Part shown: piece after piece, positions 60,491 to 64,000 of the stretch
Numbering within the stretch: the stretch's first letter is position 1
Layout: each line of letters begins with the position of its first letter
From: Streptomyces sp. SID13726
GTDB lineage: Bacteria; Actinomycetota; Actinomycetes; Streptomycetales; Streptomycetaceae
Assembly: GCF_010548375.1 (NCBI RefSeq)
Contig: NZ_JAAGLY010000009.1
Span: forward strand, 1-64,000
Direction of reading: 5' to 3'
Length of the DNA stretch: 64,000 nucleotides
Notes under the pieces: generated by a model
Told to the model about the DNA's origin: nothing
Database searches by the model: none
Seen by the model: the letters and a program-made list of their open reading frames with translations, nothing else
Made by a program: the position numbers and the translations under genes

Positions 60491-61348
60491 ATGTCCTCCG
60501 ACACCCTCGCCAAAGCCCCCGCCGCACCGGACATACCGGAAGACGCGGACTCCCTGCACATCGTCCCGCAGCGCCGTCTCGGCCAGTGGACGGCCGCCGT
60601 CGCCGTCCTCGTGCTGCTGGGCCTCGCCCTCGACTCCGTACTGCGCAACCGAGCGTTCCAGTGGGACGTCGTCGCGGACTACTTCACCTCGGACGCGGTG
60701 CTGCGCGGACTGTGGCTCACGCTCTGGCTGACCGCGGTGGTCATGGCGCTCGGCTTCGTGCTGGGCGCCCTGCTCGCGGCCGCCCGGCTCTCCGCCAACC
60801 CCGTCCTCAGAAGCGTCAGTTGGGGATACGTCTGGCTGTTCCGGTCGATCCCGATCCTGGTGCAGCTGCTGCTCTGGTTCAACATCGGGGCGCTGTACCC
60901 GCAGATCCTCGGCGTACGGACGGTCGACCTGCTCGGCCCCGTCACCGTCGCGATCATCGGCCTCACCCTGCACGAGGCCGCGTACGCCGCCGAGGTGGTG
61001 CGCGGCGGGATCCTCTCCGTCGACCGCGGCCAGATCGAGGCCGCCCAGGCGCTCGGACTGAGCCGGTGGCGGCGCTGGTGGCGGATCGTGCTGCCGCAGG
61101 CCATGCGCTCCATCGTGCCGCCGGCCGGGAACATGCTGATCGGCACCCTCAAGGGCACCTCCATCGTCAGCGTGATCGCCGTGCAGGACCTGCTCTACTC
61201 CGTGCAACTCGTCTACCACCGCACCTACCAGGTCATCCCACTGCTGATGGTCGCCACCGTCTGGTACACCGTGGTCACCTCGGTGCTGAGCGTCGGCCAG
61301 TACTACGTGGAGAAGCACTACGCCCGCGGCTCGGAGCGCACCCGATGA
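60491..61348 (+). CDS. Amino-acid-type ABC transporter permease
   Basis: The 285-residue permease has a hydrophilic start, one early helix (WTAAVAVLVLLGLALDSVL), then the HisM/GlnP core with ~5 helices. These include LRGLWLTLWLTAVVMALGFVLG, SIPILVQLLLWF and the EAA loop EVVRGGILSVDRGQIEAAQALGLS near 170. It would dimerise and work with the ATPase at 63128 and the lipoprotein at 59175. ATG 60491 has cggag at 60479-60483. Its stop overlaps the next start (ATGA). Confidence 0.92.
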   Translation: MSSDTLAKAPAAPDIPEDADSLHIVPQRRLGQWTAAVAVLVLLGLALDSVLRNRAFQWDVVADYFTSDAVLRGLWLTLWLTAVVMALGFVLGALLAAARLSANPVLRSVSWGYVWLFRSIPILVQLLLWFNIGALYPQILGVRTVDLLGPVTVAIIGLTLHEAAYAAEVVRGGILSVDRGQIEAAQALGLSRWRRWWRIVLPQAMRSIVPPAGNMLIGTLKGTSIVSVIAVQDLLYSVQLVYHRTYQVIPLLMVATVWYTVVTSVLSVGQYYVEKHYARGSERTR

Positions 61349-63099
61349 GGCACTCCCTGGTCATCGTCGGAGCCGGGCCGCGGGGGACCGGCCTGATCGA
61401 GCGGATCGCCGCCAACGCCCCCGAGCTGTACGACGGTTCGGGCCTGGACGTGCATCTGGTGGACCCGCATCCACCGGGCGCCGGGCGCGTCTGGCGGGCG
61501 GACCAGTCGCCGCTGCTGCTGATGAACTCGCACGCCGAGGACGTCACCATGTTCACCGACGAGACCGTCGACATGGCCGGACCCGTGAACCCCGGCCCCA
61601 CCCTGCACGAGTGGGCCGGCATCGACGGCCGCACCTTTGCCGACCGGCAGCTCCAGGGCGCCTACCTGCGCTGGGTGCACGAACAGGCGGTGGCCGCGCT
61701 GCCCGAGAGCGTCACCGTCCACCACCACCCACGCCGGGCCCTGCGGGTGAACGGGCCGCGCGAGGGCCGCCAGCAGGTCTGGCTGGAGGGCCGCCCGCGC
61801 CCGCTCCTCGCCGACCTGGTCGTCCTCAACCTGGGCCATCTGGACGCCGAACTCGACGACGAACAGCGCGACTTGGCGGCCTACGCGCGCACCCACGGCC
61901 TGGTCCATCTCCCGCCCGACTTCACCGCCGACAGCGACCTGTCCGCCCTCGCGCCCGGCGAACCGGTGCTGGTGCGCGGCTTCGGGCTCGCCTTCGTCGA
62001 CCTGATGGTGCTGCTCACCGAGGGGCGGGGCGGACGGTACGACGGGGACACCTACCTCCCCTCGGGCCGGGAGCCGGTGCTGTACGTCGGATCGCGGCGC
62101 GGAATGCCGTACCACTCGAAGATCGGCTACGACTGGACCGGTGAGCGGCCCCCGCTGCCCCGCTTCCTGGGGCCGGCCCAGATCGACGAACTGCTGGCCC
62201 GTGCGGAGGGGTTCGACTTCCGGCGGGATGTCTGGCCGCTGGTGGAGAAGGAGCTCGGATTCGCCCACTACCACCGGCTGTTCACCGTGCACTCGGAGCG
62301 GACCGCGATGTCCTGGGCCGACTTCGAGGAGAAGTACGCGGTGGCGGACCCGGACGAGCGCGGGGTGCTGGTCGCCTCCGCCGTGCCCGACCCCGGTGAC
62401 CGGCTCGACCTCGCCGCGCTCGACCGGCCGCTGGAGGGCGTGCGGTTCGGGTCGCACGAGGAGTTCCAGGACGGGCTGCGGGCGTACGTCGAGGTCGATC
62501 TGACACGCCATCATGATCCGTCGCACAGCCCGGACCTGGCGGTCTTCCTCGGACTGCTCTCCGTCTACGGGCAGTTGGTGCGGCTCGGGGACATCGGCGG
62601 GTGGTGGCACGGGTTCTTCAGCTACCTCGCCTCCGGGCCGCCCGGACCCCGGCTGCGGCAGCTGCTTGCGCTGTCCCGGGCCGGGGTGCTCAGGTTCGTC
62701 GGGGCGGACATGGAAGTCCGGGCCGCGGACGGGGTGTTCACGGCGTCGAGTCCGACCGTGCCGGGGTTCTCGGTCCAGGCGCGGGCGCTGGTCGAGGCGC
62801 GGCTGCCCGAGCCTACGGTCCGGCGGGCGCTCGATCCGCTGCTGCGCGAGCTGTACGCCGAGGGGGTCGCCGAGAGTCCGGACGGGCTGCTCCGGGTGGA
62901 CCGGGCCGACGGGCGGGTCCTGGACCGGTCCGGGCGGCCGCACCCGCGGCGGTTCGCGCTCGGGCCGCACACCGATGGCCGTACCCCCGGCGCCTTCACC
63001 CGGCCGCGCACCGGCGGTCCCGCGTTCCGCCAGAACGACGCGACCGCGCGGGCCGCGCTGGTGTTCCTCGCCGGACTCGTCGGCCGTGCGGCCGCCTAA
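61345..63099 (+). CDS. FAD/NAD(P)-binding protein (HcpA/PF13454-like)
   Basis: The 584-residue protein begins SLVIVGAGPRGTGLIERIAAN (Rossmann GxGxxG) and has LLLMNSHAEDVTMFTD near 53, LVVLNLGHLDAEL near 155, VLVRGFGLAFVDLMVLLTEGRGG near 208 and a C-terminal half with helical elements. It fits the FAD-NAD(P)-binding family found beside flavin monooxygenases and sulfur-type transporters. It is inside the ABC operon, overlapping the permease (ATGA). It may supply reduced flavin or hydroxylate the imported compound; this is inference. Confidence 0.85.
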   Translation: MRHSLVIVGAGPRGTGLIERIAANAPELYDGSGLDVHLVDPHPPGAGRVWRADQSPLLLMNSHAEDVTMFTDETVDMAGPVNPGPTLHEWAGIDGRTFADRQLQGAYLRWVHEQAVAALPESVTVHHHPRRALRVNGPREGRQQVWLEGRPRPLLADLVVLNLGHLDAELDDEQRDLAAYARTHGLVHLPPDFTADSDLSALAPGEPVLVRGFGLAFVDLMVLLTEGRGGRYDGDTYLPSGREPVLYVGSRRGMPYHSKIGYDWTGERPPLPRFLGPAQIDELLARAEGFDFRRDVWPLVEKELGFAHYHRLFTVHSERTAMSWADFEEKYAVADPDERGVLVASAVPDPGDRLDLAALDRPLEGVRFGSHEEFQDGLRAYVEVDLTRHHDPSHSPDLAVFLGLLSVYGQLVRLGDIGGWWHGFFSYLASGPPGPRLRQLLALSRAGVLRFVGADMEVRAADGVFTASSPTVPGFSVQARALVEARLPEPTVRRALDPLLRELYAEGVAESPDGLLRVDRADGRVLDRSGRPHPRRFALGPHTDGRTPGAFTRPRTGGPAFRQNDATARAALVFLAGLVGRAAA

Positions 63100-63127
63100 G
63101 ACATATGGGAAACAGGGGAGTTCAGCG

Positions 63128-63889
63128 ATGAGCGTCATGGTCGACATCAGGTCCGTGCACAAGAGCTTCGGCGGCCTGGAGGTGCTCAAGGGGATCGACC
63201 TCGCGGTGCGCGCCGGCGAGGTCACCGTCATCCTCGGCCCGTCCGGCTCCGGCAAGTCGACGCTGCTGCGGACCGTCAACCACCTGGAGAAGGTGGACAA
63301 GGGCGTGGTCAGCGTGGACGGGGTGCTGATCGGCTACCGGCGCTCCGGGGACAGGCTGTACGAGCTGCCCGAGCGAGAGGTGCTGAGACAGCGGACGCGG
63401 ATCGGGTTCGTCTTCCAGAACTTCAACCTGTTCCCGCATCTGACCGTGCTGGACAACGTCGTCGAGGCGCCGGTGTCCGCGCTGAAGCGGCCGCGCAAGG
63501 AGGCCGTCGAGGCGGCGCGGCGGCTCCTGGACCGGGTGGGGCTCGCCGACAAGGCCGGCGCCTATCCCCGGCAGCTCTCCGGCGGGCAGCAGCAACGGGT
63601 CGCCATCGCGCGGGCGTTGGCGCTTGAACCCCGGCTGCTGCTGTTCGACGAACCGACCTCCGCGCTCGACCCCGAACTGGTCGGTGAGGTCCTCGACGTC
63701 ATCAGGGACCTGGCCCACCAGGGCACCACGATGATCGTCGTCACCCATGAGATCGGCTTCGCGCGCGAGGTCGCCGACACCGTCGTGTTCATGGACGACG
63801 GCCGGATCGTCGAACAGGGCCCGCCCGCCGACGTACTGGACGATCCGCGGCACGAACGCACGCGGTCCTTTCTCTCGAAGGTGCTGTGA
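63128..63889 (+). CDS. Amino-acid-type ABC transporter ATPase
   Basis: The 253-residue ATPase has Walker A GPSGSGKSTLLR, FQNFNLFPHLTVLDNV, signature LSGGQQQRVAIARAL, Walker B LLFDEPTSALDPE and switch His VVTHEIGFAREVAD. It matches GlnQ/HisP ATPases of polar amino acid importers. ATG 63128 has ggggag at 63115-63120. Its stop overlaps the next ATG by one base (TGATG). Confidence 0.94.
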   Translation: MSVMVDIRSVHKSFGGLEVLKGIDLAVRAGEVTVILGPSGSGKSTLLRTVNHLEKVDKGVVSVDGVLIGYRRSGDRLYELPEREVLRQRTRIGFVFQNFNLFPHLTVLDNVVEAPVSALKRPRKEAVEAARRLLDRVGLADKAGAYPRQLSGGQQQRVAIARALALEPRLLLFDEPTSALDPELVGEVLDVIRDLAHQGTTMIVVTHEIGFAREVADTVVFMDDGRIVEQGPPADVLDDPRHERTRSFLSKVL

Positions 63890-64000
63890 TGCTGCATCTC
63901 GCCGCCGCTGTCGACCAGTTGTCCGCCTACGACGCCGCCTCCTACGTCGGCCTGGCCCGGCTCGCCGAGCGCGGCGGCCTCGACTTCGTGACCCTGGACG
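63889..64000 (+). CDS. Luciferase-like (LLM) flavin monooxygenase, N-terminus (partial)
   Basis: Only the first 37 codons are in the window: MLHLAAAVDQLSAYDAASYV, then LARLAERGGLDFVTLD. The spacing of hydrophobic strand, helix and FVTLD strand matches the start of LLM-class TIM-barrel enzymes. It is coupled to the ATPase. Such enzymes oxidise sulfonates, sulfones or amines using FMNH2. Confidence 0.7.
   Translation, partial: MLHLAAAVDQLSAYDAASYVGLARLAERGGLDFVTLD

Overview
This window is high-GC actinobacterial chromosome. Several features point to Streptomyces: frequent GTG starts, strong G/C third-position bias, Arg-Gly-Asp-rich proteins, a SepF paralogue beside ctaD-like and acyl-CoA dehydrogenase genes, and the gene order 5S rRNA - fecCD/fecE - tlyA - nadK - recN - pyrG - Nudix - TPR ATPase - ald - parA-like - scpA - scpB - rsuA-family - aroH - tyrA - cmk - plsC - der. 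From memory, this order resembles the S. coelicolor core region around recN, pyrG and der. I see no prophage, insertion sequence, CRISPR array or tRNA gene.

Layout. 1-366: end of an rRNA operon (23S 3' end, 5S, strong terminator). 400-8555: an Arg/Asp/Gly-repeat TPR protein, a DUF1015 protein, a HAD phosphatase, an iron-box-controlled siderophore uptake operon without its binding protein, an SCP2 protein and a small protein. 8563-12159: tlyA, nadK and recN. 12459-18875: accessory block with a GT4 glycosyltransferase, a PucR regulator, two decayed flavoenzyme genes and a GH15 hydrolase. 19323-25450: pyrG, a Nudix ADP-ribose pyrophosphatase, a TPR ATPase and ald. 25822-30370: ParA-like ATPase, small basic partner, ScpA, ScpB and a pseudouridine synthase, forming a chromosome-organisation block. 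30472-33011: a DinB-like protein and a Nudix regulator coupled to an ADP-ribosylglycohydrolase behind a double palindrome. 33029-34717: a secreted protein, a multi-pass membrane protein and a Rieske protein in one operon. 34868-39894: YidB-like protein, then aroH, tyrA, cmk, plsC-like and der. 39949-42294: two hypothetical genes and a secreted transglycosylase/LysM protein behind a structured leader. 42332-48109: a branched-chain-amino-acid-type ABC system in which both permeases and one ATPase are fused into a single chain, with a divergent lipoprotein and binding-protein pair. 48283-58768: decayed epoxide hydrolase, WYL regulator overlapping an orphan ctaD, I78 inhibitor, PAP2 phosphatase, GT-C mannosyltransferase, DHA2 exporter, glutaryl-CoA-dehydrogenase-like enzyme and a SepF-like protein. 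59175-64000 (cut by the window edge): an amino-acid-type ABC transporter with a large FAD/NAD(P)-binding protein and a luciferase-like monooxygenase.

The most interesting signals are the following. (1) An unlisted 23-codon leader peptide ending in Cys (60229-60300, minus strand) is followed by an intrinsic terminator ahead of the binding-protein gene; this looks like sulfur/cysteine-responsive attenuation. (2) The Liv-type transporter is a triple fusion whose two ATP sites appear complementary, one canonical and one degenerate. (3) A pseudo-twofold leader precedes the cell-wall hydrolase and may be a c-di-AMP (ydaO-type) riboswitch. (4) The Rieske and DUF6529-like genes form a compact redox operon. 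(5) There are three independently decayed genes (luciferase-like, berberine-bridge-like and epoxide hydrolase). Functions are assigned from motifs and family knowledge only; no database search was run.
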